From: Zobellia galactanivorans
GTDB lineage: Bacteria > Bacteroidota > Bacteroidia > Flavobacteriales > Flavobacteriaceae
Length of the DNA: 64,000 nucleotides
Assembly (NCBI RefSeq): GCF_000973105.1
Contig: NC_015844.1
Location: 992,001 to 1,056,000, forward strand
Direction of reading: 5' to 3'
Made by a program: the position numbers and the translations under genes. Of the stretch, positions 7,516-17,053 are shown in pieces. The notes below the pieces were generated by a model that worked only from the letters and a program-made list of their open reading frames with translations, did not search any database and had not been told where the DNA came from. Each line of letters begins with the position of its first letter. The stretch's first letter is position 1.

Positions 7516-10254
7516 TCAATCGTCCGCTATATTCGGTGCCAACCACTTGGTCGCCTCTTCTAGGGAAATGCCCTTCCGTTCGGCAAAATCGGCCACTTGG
7601 TCTTCCTTTATTTTTCCCAACCCGAAATACCGGGCTTCGGAATTCCCAAAATAATAGCCCGAAACCGATGAAGCCGGCCACATGGCCAGACTGTCGGTAA
7701 GTTTCACACCGATCCGCTCCTCTACCTTGAGCATATCCCAAAGGGTCAGCTTTTCAAGGTGGTCGGGACAGGCCGGATATCCTGGTGCGGGACGGATACC
7801 CTTATATTTCTCATCGATCAACTCGTCGTTTTTCAAATGCTCATCGGCGGCATAGCCCCAATGCTCCCTTCGCACCTCTAGATGCAAGTATTCGGCAAAA
7901 GCTTCGGCCAAACGGTCGCTCAGCGCCTTTACCAAAATGGAGTTGTAATCGTCTAGGTTCTTACGGTAGGCATCCGCCAGTTCGTCGGTTCCAAAACCTG
8001 TAGTCACACAAAAGCACCCTACATAATCTTGCTTACCCGATTCTTTTGGCGCCACAAAATCGGCCAGTGCGTAATCTGGCACGCCCTCGCGACGTTTCAA
8101 TTGCTGGCGCAAGGTTCTAAAGACATATGTTTTATCCTCTTGGCCGTCGTTGACCTCTACTTCAATATCGTCATGGTTCTCCAAGGTATTGGCCGGAAAG
8201 AGTCCGAAAATCCCTTTACCCGTCAATTTTTTATCCTTTAAGATAGATTGCAGCATTTTTTGTGCATCGGCAAAAAGCTCGGTGGCCTGTTCGCCTACAA
8301 TCTCGTCGGTTAGAATATCAGGGTATTTTCCATGCAGTTCCCAACTTCTAAAAAAGGGAGTCCAGTCTATAAAGGGCACCAGTTTTTCAAGATCCACATC
8401 TTCGATTACCTGAATACCAAGCTGACGGGGCTTTACGATCGAACTGGCTTCCCAGTCGATCTTAAATCGGTTTTCCCTAGCGGCTGCAAGGCTTTTGTAT
8501 TCCTTCTTTTTGGTACGGCTCAAGAACTTTTCCCTGAACACGTCATAGTCTTCCTTGATCGTCTTCTTATATTTCTCCGAGGTATCTTTCTGCAACAGGT
8601 CGCCCACTACGGTAACGGCCCTTGACGCATCGTTTACGTGCACCACGGCCTCACTGTATTGTGGATCTATTTTTACGGCCGTATGGGCCTTACTCGTCGT
8701 TGCCCCTCCTATGAGCAAGGGCACCTTAAAGTTCTTGCGTTCCATTTCCTTGGCCAAGTGCACCATCTCGTCAAGCGAAGGCGTAATGAGTCCGCTCAAC
8801 CCGATAACGTCAACATTGTGGGCTATGGCCTCGGCAATTATCTTTTCGGGCGGAACCATGACCCCCAAATCGACGATCTCGTAATTGTTACAGGCTAAGA
8901 CTACACTTACAATGTTTTTTCCAATGTCATGCACATCGCCCTTAACGGTGGCCATTAAGATTTTTCCATTGCCCTTATCGTCCCCTACTTGCGGATTCTT
9001 CAATTTTTCCTCTTCGATATAGGGCAACAAATACGCCACGGCCTTTTTCATGACACGGGCCGACTTCACCACTTGGGGCAGAAACATTTTTCCACTACCG
9101 AACAGGTCACCCACCACGTTCATACCTATCATAAGGTGGCCTTCGATTACCTCAATAGGCTTATCGGCGGCCATACGGGCCTCCTCTACATCTTCTACTA
9201 TATATTGATCTATTCCCTTGACCAGGGCCCTCGTGATCCTGTCCTGCAAGGGTTCTTCACGCCACGAAAGGTCTATTTTACTTTCCTTGGCCTTACCTAC
9301 TACCGATTCGGCAAAATCCAATAACCGTTCGGTCGCGTCTTCCCTACGGTTGAGAATAACATCTTCTACGTGCTCTAATAAATCTTTGGGAATGTCGTCA
9401 TAAATCTCCAACATGGTCGGGTTTACGATCCCCATGTTCATACCCGCTTTGATGGCATGGTACAGAAAAACCGAATGCATGGCCTCACGCACGGGGTTGT
9501 TCCCCCTAAACGAAAAGGAAACATTGCTCACCCCTCCGCTCACACTGGCATAGGGCAGATTCTCACGCACCCATTTGGTGGCCTTTATAAAATCTAGGGC
9601 ATTGAGCTTGTGCTCGTCCATACCCGTGGCAACGGGGAAAATATTAAGGTCGAAAATGATATCTTCCGGCGGAAAACCTACTTGGTTCACCAAAATATCA
9701 TAGGATCTTTTTGAAATTTCTACGCGCCTATCATAATTGTCGGCCTGACCAACCTCGTCAAAGGCCATTACGATAACGGCCGCGCCATATCTTTTTATTA
9801 ATTTGGCGTGATTGATAAACTCTTCCTCACCTTCTTTCAGACTGATGGAGTTCACCACACACTTCCCCTGAACGACCTGCAAGCCTGCCTCGATAATATC
9901 CCATTTAGAGCTATCGATCATTATAGGCACCTTGGCAATATCAGGTTCGGCAATAACCAGGTTCAAGAATTTGACCATGGCCTCTTTTCCATCGATCAGG
10001 CCGTCATCCATATTAATATCGATGATCTGGGCCCCACCTTCAACCTGATCTCTTGCAACGTCTAGCGCCTCTTCGAACTTACGCTCCTTGATCAGACGTA
10101 AAAAACGTTTAGACCCGGCCACATTGGTACGTTCGCCCACGTTTACGAAATTACTTTCGGGGGTGATCACCAAGGGCTCCAAACCCGATAGTTTTAGGTA
10201 GCGGGCGGCCGAGGGCCGGGTATCGGTTATCGGTATGTTCGAGTCGTTACTCAT
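7516..10254 (-). CDS. metH: Cobalamin-dependent methionine synthase, folate/B12/activation part
   Basis: A 912-residue protein carrying the last three modules of MetH. These are the pterin-binding domain (about 20-290), the cobalamin cap and Rossmann domains (about 320-550), and the AdoMet-binding reactivation domain (about 580-905). The B12 motif D440-x-H442-x-x-G is intact, with SGL and GGATTSK downstream; H442 should be the lower axial ligand. The activation domain shows R821[11 protein letters not shown]. The homocysteine/zinc domain is missing and is encoded by the separate gene 44 bases upstream, an arrangement usual in Bacteroidota. It transfers a methyl group from methyl-THF via cobalamin to homocysteine together with that partner. 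Confidence 0.95.
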   Translation of the reverse strand: MSNDSNIPITDTRPSAARYLKLSGLEPLVITPESNFVNVGERTNVAGSKRFLRLIKERKFEEALDVARDQVEGGAQIIDINMDDGLIDGKEAMVKFLNLVIAEPDIAKVPIMIDSSKWDIIEAGLQVVQGKCVVNSISLKEGEEEFINHAKLIKRYGAAVIVMAFDEVGQADNYDRRVEISKRSYDILVNQVGFPPEDIIFDLNIFPVATGMDEHKLNALDFIKATKWVRENLPYASVSGGVSNVSFSFRGNNPVREAMHSVFLYHAIKAGMNMGIVNPTMLEIYDDIPKDLLEHVEDVILNRREDATERLLDFAESVVGKAKESKIDLSWREEPLQDRITRALVKGIDQYIVEDVEEARMAADKPIEVIEGHLMIGMNVVGDLFGSGKMFLPQVVKSARVMKKAVAYLLPYIEEEKLKNPQVGDDKGNGKILMATVKGDVHDIGKNIVSVVLACNNYEIVDLGVMVPPEKIIAEAIAHNVDVIGLSGLITPSLDEMVHLAKEMERKNFKVPLLIGGATTSKAHTAVKIDPQYSEAVVHVNDASRAVTVVGDLLQKDTSEKYKKTIKEDYDVFREKFLSRTKKKEYKSLAAARENRFKIDWEASSIVKPRQLGIQVIEDVDLEKLVPFIDWTPFFRSWELHGKYPDILTDEIVGEQATELFADAQKMLQSILKDKKLTGKGIFGLFPANTLENHDDIEVEVNDGQEDKTYVFRTLRQQLKRREGVPDYALADFVAPKESGKQDYVGCFCVTTGFGTDELADAYRKNLDDYNSILVKALSDRLAEAFAEYLHLEVRREHWGYAADEHLKNDELIDEKYKGIRPAPGYPACPDHLEKLTLWDMLKVEERIGVKLTDSLAMWPASSVSGYYFGNSEARYFGLGKIKEDQVADFAERKGISLEEATKWLAPNIADD

Positions 10255-10298
10255 AATATCTCCATCATTTTTTTATACTTGACGAATCTGCATTCCCT

Positions 10299-11300
10299 TC
10301 AAGATTCTACGGCAATCTTCCGTGGGTCGTATTTTCTCACTAGATCCGCAATGGCCGTAATGTGCTCAGGCGTTGTACCACAGCACCCGCCAACGATATT
10401 GACCAGGCCTTTTTCCACATATTCCTTTATCTGCTCGGCCATTTGCTCGGGGGTTTCATCATATTCCCCAAAGGCATTGGGCAAGCCCGCGTTCGGGTGG
10501 GCCGAAACGGCATGCTCCGTTCTGGTAGACAAAACCTCCAAGTGTGGCACCAACTGATTGGCCCCAAGGGCACAGTTGAACCCTACCGACAGGATTGGAA
10601 TGTGTGAAATGGAAATCAAAAATGCCTCTGCCGTTTGTCCTGACAAGGTTCTTCCCGAGGCATCGGTAATGGTACCGCTCACCATAATGGGCACCTCTAT
10701 ATTCCGTTCCTCCTTTACCTCTTCAATGGCAAAAAGGGCGGCTTTGGCATTAAGCGTATCAAAAATGGTCTCTACCAAAAGAATGTCGGCCCCACCATCT
10801 AACAAGGCTTCCACCTGTTGTTTGTAGGCAATTCGCAATTCGTCGAAAGAAACGGCCCTATAGCCCGGATCGTTTACATCGGGAGACATGCTGGCCGTTT
10901 TGTTCGTCGGCCCTATACTCCCCGCTACAAACCTTGGTTTATTGGGCTCTTTGGCGGTAAACTCATCGGCCACCTCCTTGGCAATACGTGCGGACTCATA
11001 ATTGAGTTCGTACACCAAATCTTCCATATGGTAATCGGCCATGGCGATAGTAGTACCCGAAAAAGTATTGGTTTCGACAATATCGGCGCCTGCGGCAAAG
11101 TATTTACGATGCACATCGGCTATGGCCTCGGGTTGGGTCAGCGACAATAGATCGTTGTTCCCCTGCAAGGGGTGTTCCCAATCTTTAAAACGCTCACCGC
11201 GGAAATCTTCCTCGGTAAATTTATAGCGTTGGAGCATGGTACCCATGGCACCGTCCAATACTAAAATGCGTTCCTTTAATATCTCTTGAATTTTTTTCAT
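10299..11300 (-). CDS. metH: Methionine synthase, homocysteine S-methyltransferase part
   Basis: A 333-residue TIM-barrel protein equivalent to the N-terminal domain of MetH. It binds and activates homocysteine through zinc; the three zinc ligands are visible as C243 in GFNCALG and C306-C307 in [10 protein letters not shown]. The N-terminus has the family motif DGAMGTMLQ. It is the first gene of the metH1-metH2-metF unit and lies directly behind a SAM-I riboswitch, with the ATG about 110 bases after the aptamer. It cannot act alone as a methionine synthase on methyl-THF, so it presumably docks with the 912-residue partner. Confidence 0.93.
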   Translation of the reverse strand: MKKIQEILKERILVLDGAMGTMLQRYKFTEEDFRGERFKDWEHPLQGNNDLLSLTQPEAIADVHRKYFAAGADIVETNTFSGTTIAMADYHMEDLVYELNYESARIAKEVADEFTAKEPNKPRFVAGSIGPTNKTASMSPDVNDPGYRAVSFDELRIAYKQQVEALLDGGADILLVETIFDTLNAKAALFAIEEVKEERNIEVPIMVSGTITDASGRTLSGQTAEAFLISISHIPILSVGFNCALGANQLVPHLEVLSTRTEHAVSAHPNAGLPNAFGEYDETPEQMAEQIKEYVEKGLVNIVGGCCGTTPEHITAIADLVRKYDPRKIAVES

Positions 11301-11410
11301 TTCCTTATTTCCTTCTTATGTCGCACGTTCATGCACAAAGGCCCCTCTTAGACCAATCTACAAACAACTATCAAGCAAAGGAATAAGGACAGACAATCTT
11401 GCCTCTCTTT

Positions 11411-11513
11411 GTTATCTGTCCCACAAATACTAGGATAGAATGTAGCACCTTCTTTATAAGAAAAGGGTTGCCAAGGTTTCACTGGGTCTATTCCCTCCAC
11501 CTTTCTTGATAAC
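11411..11513 (-). ncRNA. SAM-I (S-box) riboswitch upstream of metH
   Basis: On the minus strand the sequence runs GTTATC, AAGAAAGGTGGAGGGA, then GAAACC, TTGGCAACC, GGTGCTACATTC and GATAAC, the conserved S-box core in order. P1 is GTTATC (11513-11508) with GATAAC (11416-11411). The 3' side of the aptamer, GGACAGA (11421-11415), is complementary to TCTGTCC (11393-11387) downstream, an alternative stem that would break P1. I see no strong T-run, so transcriptional versus translational control is open. SAM binding is expected to lower metH and metF expression. This element and the terminator at 11606-11643 account for most of the 368-base gap. Confidence 0.93.
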
Positions 11514-11605
11514 AGTCTTGTTATTTTTATGAACGATTTGCAAAGTAACGCCACATATGGTTCAAAACCAAAGAAACCTTCCGGTTTTTGGCGGCTTGCA
11601 TTTAA

Positions 11606-11643
11606 TAAAAGCCTTCTGTTCAAATACTACAACAGAAGGCCTT
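11606..11643 (-). terminator. Terminator after the sulfate-assimilation operon
   Basis: GCCTTCTGTT (11611-11620) pairs with AACAGAAGGC (11631-11640) around a 10-base loop; the minus strand continues TTTTATT. It lies just past the stop of the reductase gene at 11669 and so ends the minus-strand sulfate operon before the metH riboswitch. Confidence 0.75.
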
Positions 11644-11668
11644 TATCGATATATACACTAATAGCTAA

Positions 11669-12730
11669 TTAAGCAATACTTTGAACGACCTCTTTTTTGG
11701 CCTCTTTTTTACTTCCGTCAAAACCTTCTACCCCACCTACAGTGGTGTATTTCATAACGTATCTTTTACCTGGGTTTATCAATTGATAAGCGAACTGACA
11801 CATTACGGCCGCCTCATGGAAGCCCGATAAAATCAATTTCAATTTACCTTCATAGGTATTTACATCGCCGATCGCAAAAACACCAGGTATGTTGGTCTGA
11901 TAATCTTTAGCGTTGTTTACCTTAATGGCATTTCGTTCTATTTCAAGACCCCAATCACCGATCGGACCCAATTTTGGGGAAAGACCGAACAAGGGAATAA
12001 AGTTATCAACCTCAACATAGGTCTCCCCTTTTTCGGGATCGTTATGCTTTACGACCACTGCTTCCAAATGATCATCACCGTACAGTTTTTTCACTTCGGC
12101 TTCGGTAAACAGTTTTATTTTTCCTGCCTTTGCCAATTCCGCTGCTTTTTCTACGGAATCCAAGGCGCCCCTGAACTCGTTTCTACGGTGCACCAAGGAT
12201 ACTTCCGAAGCCACGTCGGCCAAGAAAATTGCCCAGTCCAAAGCAGAATCGCCACCACCGGCTATCACCACTTTTTTGTCGCGGTATACTTCGGGATCTT
12301 TAATCATATAGGCCACCCCTTTATCTTCAAAGTCGGTAATATTCCCAATAGGCGGTTTTCTAGGCTCAAATGACCCAAGTCCACCTGCAATAACCACTAC
12401 CGGGGCATGGTGTTTTGTACCCTTATTGGTCGTTACTATAAAAGAGCCGTCTTCTTGCCTATCTAATGTTTCGGCACGCTCACCCAAGGTAAAACCTGCT
12501 TCAAAAGGCTTAATTTGCTCCATTAGGTTGGTCACCAAATCTCCCGCAAGAATTTCTGGAAAAGCGGGAATATCATAGATCGGTTTCTTTGGATAAATTT
12601 CCGAACACTGACCACCTGGTTGTGGCAAAGCATCTATCAAATGGCATTTTAACTTCAACAAACCTGCTTCAAATACCGTAAAAAGACCTGTTGGGCCTGC
12701 GCCAATGATGAGAATATCTGTTTTTATCAT
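11669..12730 (-). CDS. Ferredoxin/flavodoxin-NADP reductase, thioredoxin-reductase-like type
   Basis: A 353-residue two-dinucleotide-domain flavoprotein. It has an FAD GxGxxG at IIGAGPTGLFTVFEAG, an NAD(P) site at VIAGGGDSALDWA, and a C-terminal FAD motif around GVFAIGDVNTYEGK. It lacks the CxxC redox pair of thioredoxin reductase; CSEIYPKKPIYDIPA replaces that part, as in YumC-type ferredoxin-NADP reductases. It is the last gene of the sulfate operon, two bases from cobA. Together with the absence of a CysJ-like flavoprotein, this suggests it feeds electrons through ferredoxin to the siroheme sulfite reductase. The electron carrier is inferred. Confidence 0.85.
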   Translation of the reverse strand: MIKTDILIIGAGPTGLFTVFEAGLLKLKCHLIDALPQPGGQCSEIYPKKPIYDIPAFPEILAGDLVTNLMEQIKPFEAGFTLGERAETLDRQEDGSFIVTTNKGTKHHAPVVVIAGGLGSFEPRKPPIGNITDFEDKGVAYMIKDPEVYRDKKVVIAGGGDSALDWAIFLADVASEVSLVHRRNEFRGALDSVEKAAELAKAGKIKLFTEAEVKKLYGDDHLEAVVVKHNDPEKGETYVEVDNFIPLFGLSPKLGPIGDWGLEIERNAIKVNNAKDYQTNIPGVFAIGDVNTYEGKLKLILSGFHEAAVMCQFAYQLINPGKRYVMKYTTVGGVEGFDGSKKEAKKEVVQSIA

Positions 12731-12732
12731 AA

Positions 12733-13530
12733 CTATTTACTTAACTGTAATTCTTGATTTTGGGCAATGGATAGAATGCTCGCCCTGTGTTTTACTACTT
12801 CACCTATTATAATTATTGCCGGATTGGCCAACTCTTGTATTTCTACTTCCCCTTCTATGGAAGCAATAGTGCCTATGGCAACTTTTTCATCCGTTCTCGT
12901 CCCGTTTTGCACAATGGCCACCGGGGTTTCAGATTTGCCCTCTGCCTTGAACAGTTCCACTATTTGCGATAGTTTCGACATTCCCATCAAAATAACCACC
13001 GTAGCATTGCTCTTTGCGGCCAAAGCCACATCACTTGACAGCTTGTGGGCCTTTGTTGTTCCGGTAATCACCCAAAAACTCTCGGTAGCGCCCCTTTTGG
13101 TCACTGGAATGTTCTGGGAAGCCGGCACCGACAAACAAGACGATATACCCGGCACCATAGCCACTTTCACCCCGTGAGACGCGGCGTACTCCATTTCTTC
13201 GGCACCACGGCCAAATACAAAGGGATCCCCGCCTTTTAAACGTACCACATGGGCATTGGCCTTGGCCCGGTTTACGATCAATTCATTGATCTGTTCCTGC
13301 TGATAGGCATAACAACCTTTTCGCTTACCCACAAAAATATGTTCGGCCTTGGGCGCATAGTCTAACAATTCAACCGACACCAACGCGTCGTACAACACCA
13401 CATCGGCGTCGGCAAGTGCCTTTATGGCCTTGAGGGTGATGAGCTCCACATCACCGGGACCGGCACCTACAACCGTAAGTCGACCACCCGAATAAGGTAA
13501 ATTGTTAGATATTTCGTTGGAGTGTTTCAT
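12733..13530 (-). CDS. cobA: Uroporphyrinogen-III C-methyltransferase
   Basis: A 265-residue SUMT that adds two methyl groups from SAM to uroporphyrinogen III, giving precorrin-2, the first step to siroheme. Family motifs are VGAGPGDVELITLKA near the N-terminus, LKGGDPFVFGRG, and VPGISSC. It is the single-domain form, lacking the CysG dehydrogenase/ferrochelatase half. Placed two bases after the sulfite reductase stop, it clearly supplies the siroheme cofactor of that enzyme. The steps precorrin-2 to sirohydrochlorin and iron insertion must be encoded outside this window. Confidence 0.93.
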   Translation of the reverse strand: MKHSNEISNNLPYSGGRLTVVGAGPGDVELITLKAIKALADADVVLYDALVSVELLDYAPKAEHIFVGKRKGCYAYQQEQINELIVNRAKANAHVVRLKGGDPFVFGRGAEEMEYAASHGVKVAMVPGISSCLSVPASQNIPVTKRGATESFWVITGTTKAHKLSSDVALAAKSNATVVILMGMSKLSQIVELFKAEGKSETPVAIVQNGTRTDEKVAIGTIASIEGEVEIQELANPAIIIIGEVVKHRASILSIAQNQELQLSK

Positions 13531-13532
13531 GG

Positions 13533-15623
13533 TTAAACCTCTGCCAATTCTTGTTTTCTAAATGTTTCCACCGCTTTCAAAAATGCCGTGGCATCTTCCA
13601 AATAACTTTTTGCAAAAGCTTCCGTTGGCTCGTTTTTGTTCAATTGTAGCACCAATTCTTCAAACCCCCTTCCGAGCTCGATCCTGCCCGAGGCTATGAA
13701 TTTTTGATCAAAATCCTTGATAATGGTAGCATGGGTGTTCACTTTCGCTTTTTCCGAGGTCAATAAGGCCTTGGCCGAATTCACCATGGAAGAATAGGAA
13801 TGATAGATACTGGCCGCCCATTTCTTTTCATCGAATGACTCTTGTGCATTCTGTATTTTTTCTTCGCTTTCAAACAGCAAGGTGGCAATAAGGTCTATCA
13901 CTACACCTGCACATTCACCGACACCAATGGCCTTCTCATAGCGCTCCGTATTTCCCCAGTCGATAAAGTCGTCCGGCGTAAGGTTTTCAATATCGGATAA
14001 AGGAGTTAGAAAATCGTAGAAATACATTTGCCCCTTTTCCTCGTAATAATCGGCATACGACTTTCCGTTGCCATTTTTATCGTAATCGTCCAAAATCAAC
14101 CGTAAGGCCTGAGGACCTCTTTTAGAAGGAACCTTCACCACTTTATCGGCAAATCTTCCGTTTCCATCACCATCGGTACCACCGCCCAACAAAACTTGAA
14201 GCGCCGGCGCCACCAATTTATCCTTGGTTCTGATACTCATCCCCTGAAAACCGATATTCGCCATGTTGTGCTGACCACAGGCATTCATACACCCACTGAT
14301 CTTAATGGCCACATCCGGGTTGCTGATGTACTGCGGGTACTCGGTTTTTATTATACGTTCCAATTCTTCGGCAATACCGGTACTACTCGCAATACCCAAG
14401 TTACAGGTATCCGTACCCGGACAAGCCGTAATATCAACCGCCCTGTTATAACCGGCCTCTACAAAGCCTAATCTTTTCAGTTCCGTATAAAAGAAGGGAA
14501 TCAGTTCATTGGCCACATAAGGAATCAAAATATTCTGACGAAGGCTCAACCTTAGTTCACCCGCAGCGTATTGATCCACCAAATCAGCCAACAACCTAGC
14601 CTTATCCGTATAGAAATCCCCTAGCAGTACTTTAATACCGATAGCGGTATAGCCCTCCTGCTTTTGAGGTATAAGGTTCGTAGATTTCCAGATTTCAAAA
14701 GCTTCGGTATCCTCTATTTCTACTTGCGGCGCCTCAGCTTTGGCTACCTCAACCTTAGGATAGGCCTCGGCATCGATAGGATAGGTTTGGTAAGGAACGG
14801 CCTTTTGCTCTTCGGCCAACAAGGCTTTGAATCCGTCAAGCCCCAAGTCCTTCAACAAGAATTTCATTCTGGCCTTGGCCCTACTCTTTCTTTCCCCGTA
14901 ACGGTCAAAGACACGAACTACACCATCCATCAAAGGAATGATCTTATCTGCGGCAAGAAAATCAAAAAGCAAATCGGCGTGACGTGGTTGAGACCCCAGA
15001 CCACCGCCCAACATCACTTTAAACCCTCTTACCCCATCTTGTATCTTGGCTATAAAACCAAGGTCGTGCATATATGAAAGACCGGTATCGGCATCACTGG
15101 CAGAAAAAGAAACCTTGAACTTACGCCCCATTTCCTGACTGATAGGGTTACGCAAAAAATACTGAAAAAGTGCGTGCGCATAGGGCGAAACATCAAATGG
15201 TTCATCTACATCAATCCCGGCGGTTTCACTAGCGGTTACGTTACGGACCGTATTACCACAAGCCTCACGAATGGTAACATCATCTTTTTCGAGTTCCGAC
15301 CAAAGTTCGGGCGTACGGTCTATATCCACATAGTGGATCTGGATGTCTTGACGCGTAGTAATATGCAATCTACCTCTAGAATATTCATCGGAAACGTCGC
15401 TAATGCGCCTAAGTTGCCGTGAGGTAACTTTTCCGTAGGGCAATTTAATACGGATCATCTGCACGCCAGGTTGACGTTGACCGTAAATACCCCTGGCCAG
15501 ACGCAAACTACGAAACTTTTCCTCGTCTAAATTACCTTCCTTGAACTGGCGTATTTTAGCCTCTAGGGCCAAAATATCCTTCTCAACTACGGGGTTTTCT
15601 ATTTCTGTTCTGAAACTTTGCAT
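13533..15623 (-). CDS. Siroheme sulfite reductase with C-terminal HEPN-like extension
   Basis: The 696-residue protein has two ferredoxin-like half domains and two siroheme/4Fe-4S halves of the nitrite/sulfite reductase family. The cluster ligands are C401 and C407 (CPGTDTC) and C445 and C449 (CMNAC). It reduces sulfite to sulfide with six electrons. Residues about 580-690 form an extra alpha-helical region (SYSSMVNSAKALL, NTHATIIKDFDQKFI) that resembles a HEPN domain; it is absent from CysI and from plant-type sulfite reductases. The neighbours, cysNDH and cobA, make sulfite rather than nitrite the likely substrate. A candidate Rrf2 operator lies about 60 bases upstream of its ATG. Confidence 0.9.
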   Translation of the reverse strand: MQSFRTEIENPVVEKDILALEAKIRQFKEGNLDEEKFRSLRLARGIYGQRQPGVQMIRIKLPYGKVTSRQLRRISDVSDEYSRGRLHITTRQDIQIHYVDIDRTPELWSELEKDDVTIREACGNTVRNVTASETAGIDVDEPFDVSPYAHALFQYFLRNPISQEMGRKFKVSFSASDADTGLSYMHDLGFIAKIQDGVRGFKVMLGGGLGSQPRHADLLFDFLAADKIIPLMDGVVRVFDRYGERKSRAKARMKFLLKDLGLDGFKALLAEEQKAVPYQTYPIDAEAYPKVEVAKAEAPQVEIEDTEAFEIWKSTNLIPQKQEGYTAIGIKVLLGDFYTDKARLLADLVDQYAAGELRLSLRQNILIPYVANELIPFFYTELKRLGFVEAGYNRAVDITACPGTDTCNLGIASSTGIAEELERIIKTEYPQYISNPDVAIKISGCMNACGQHNMANIGFQGMSIRTKDKLVAPALQVLLGGGTDGDGNGRFADKVVKVPSKRGPQALRLILDDYDKNGNGKSYADYYEEKGQMYFYDFLTPLSDIENLTPDDFIDWGNTERYEKAIGVGECAGVVIDLIATLLFESEEKIQNAQESFDEKKWAASIYHSYSSMVNSAKALLTSEKAKVNTHATIIKDFDQKFIASGRIELGRGFEELVLQLNKNEPTEAFAKSYLEDATAFLKAVETFRKQELAEV

Positions 15624-15681
15624 GCTATCTCTATTCTAGTTTCTCACCGTTTTGACGGCAGATTGTTAATTATATATTTTT

Positions 15682-15699
15682 CCTATAGGTTTTATAGGG
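15682..15699. promoter_or_regulatory. Candidate Rrf2 operator upstream of the sulfite reductase gene
   Basis: On the minus strand CCCTAT, 7 bases, ATAGG form an inverted repeat that matches the half-sites and the 7-base spacing of the two sites at 18933-18957 and 19013-19037. It lies in the 122-base cysN-sir gap. Confidence 0.55.
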
Positions 15700-15745
15700 A
15701 TAATTGAATCAAAACCCTGACCCTTGTTCTTTTTTTACGAACTTC

Positions 15746-16996
15746 TTAACTTATGAAACCCGCGCCGACCGTATTATTGGTTTGTGTATCGATCAAGATA
15801 AACGAACCGTTGGTACGGTGATCTTTGAATTTATCGTAGAAAATAGGCTTGTTCAATTTGAAGGTTACCTGGGCGATATCGTTCATACCCAATCCCCCGT
15901 CAACGTTGGTATCGATTCCCGAATAATCGGGATTGATCTTGTGATGGATGTTATCGACCTTGGCCAACACTTTGTTCACCCCGTGTTGCACCACATATTT
16001 TTTACCGGCGGTCAGGTTATCGGAATCCATCCAAGAGATAGTAGCCGTAAACTGCTTATCGATCGTAGGCAAATCTTCGGCCTTGACCAACATATCGCCT
16101 CGACTCAAATTGATCTCATCTTCCAAAGTAATGGTTACCGAAGACCTTCTTGAAGCGGTATGGTATTTTTTATCGTAAAAATAGATATCCTTGATCTTAG
16201 ACCGTGTTTGCGATGGTAAGGCAACTACCTCATCACCTACGCTAAGCTCCCCACCGTAAACCTTACCGGCAAAGCCCCTAAAGTCATGGTGCTCCTCCGT
16301 TTTTGGACGGATTACGTACTGCACGGGAAAACGTGGTGTACCCACATTGAAAATATCCTTGCGATCTAGGGCTTCAAAATGCTCTAACAACGTAGGACCC
16401 GTATACCAAGGCGTCTTATCCGTTTTATTCACTACGTTATCACCCTTCAAGGCGCTAACGGGAATAAAGGTGATCTTCTGGTCTTGATAATCCCTTTTGG
16501 CCATCAATTCCTCGAAATCGGCCTTAATGGCATTATAAGTTTCCTCGGAATAATCTACCAAGTCCATTTTATTAATAGCCACTACCACATCTTTAATGCG
16601 CAAGAGGTTATTGATAAAAAAGTGACGGTTGGTCTGTTCGATAACCCCTTTTCTCGCATCGATCAAAATAATCGCCGCTTGAGACGTAGAAGCCCCCGTA
16701 ACCATGTTACGCGTGTACTCTACATGGCCGGGAGTATCGGCTATGATGTAACTTTTCTTTGCTGTTGAAAAATAGATATGTGCCACATCTATGGTGATAC
16801 CTTGCTCACGCTCGGCCACAAGACCATCTGTAGCCAATGAGAAATCGAGATAATCATACCCCTTGCTCTTACTGGTCTTTTCTATGGCTTCCAACTTATC
16901 GCTGGTCAATGATTTTGTATCGTACAGAATTCTACCGATCAAGGTACTTTTTCCGTCATCTACACTACCTGCTGTTGCTATCTTTAATACGTCCAT
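15746..16996 (-). CDS. cysN: Sulfate adenylyltransferase subunit 1 (GTPase)
   Basis: A 416-residue EF-Tu-like GTPase whose GTP hydrolysis drives the unfavourable ATP-plus-sulfate reaction catalysed by CysD. G motifs are GSVDDGKSTLIGR (P-loop), DTPGHVEYTRNM (G3) and NKMDLVD (G4). At 416 residues it is shorter than enterobacterial CysN and has no C-terminal CysC (APS kinase) domain. It follows cysD in the same operon, with a 57-base gap. The downstream gap to the sulfite reductase contains one of the three candidate Rrf2 sites. Confidence 0.95.
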   Translation of the reverse strand: MDVLKIATAGSVDDGKSTLIGRILYDTKSLTSDKLEAIEKTSKSKGYDYLDFSLATDGLVAEREQGITIDVAHIYFSTAKKSYIIADTPGHVEYTRNMVTGASTSQAAIILIDARKGVIEQTNRHFFINNLLRIKDVVVAINKMDLVDYSEETYNAIKADFEELMAKRDYQDQKITFIPVSALKGDNVVNKTDKTPWYTGPTLLEHFEALDRKDIFNVGTPRFPVQYVIRPKTEEHHDFRGFAGKVYGGELSVGDEVVALPSQTRSKIKDIYFYDKKYHTASRRSSVTITLEDEINLSRGDMLVKAEDLPTIDKQFTATISWMDSDNLTAGKKYVVQHGVNKVLAKVDNIHHKINPDYSGIDTNVDGGLGMNDIAQVTFKLNKPIFYDKFKDHRTNGSFILIDTQTNNTVGAGFIS

Positions 16997-17053
16997 CTTC
17001 TTTGGCTGTAATTTTTAATCAAATTTTTTAAACTAATTCCCTAAACGAGAATC

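Noticed and set aside
7516-11300. metH in two pieces read as a broken or frameshifted gene
   Set aside because: Both parts have their own start and stop, complete domains and intact metal or B12 ligands; the split form is usual in Bacteroidota.
11348-11623. A 91-codon minus-strand reading frame between metH and the reductase gene
   Set aside because: It runs through the SAM-I aptamer and the operon terminator; the sequence is explained by RNA structure, and the product has no family features.
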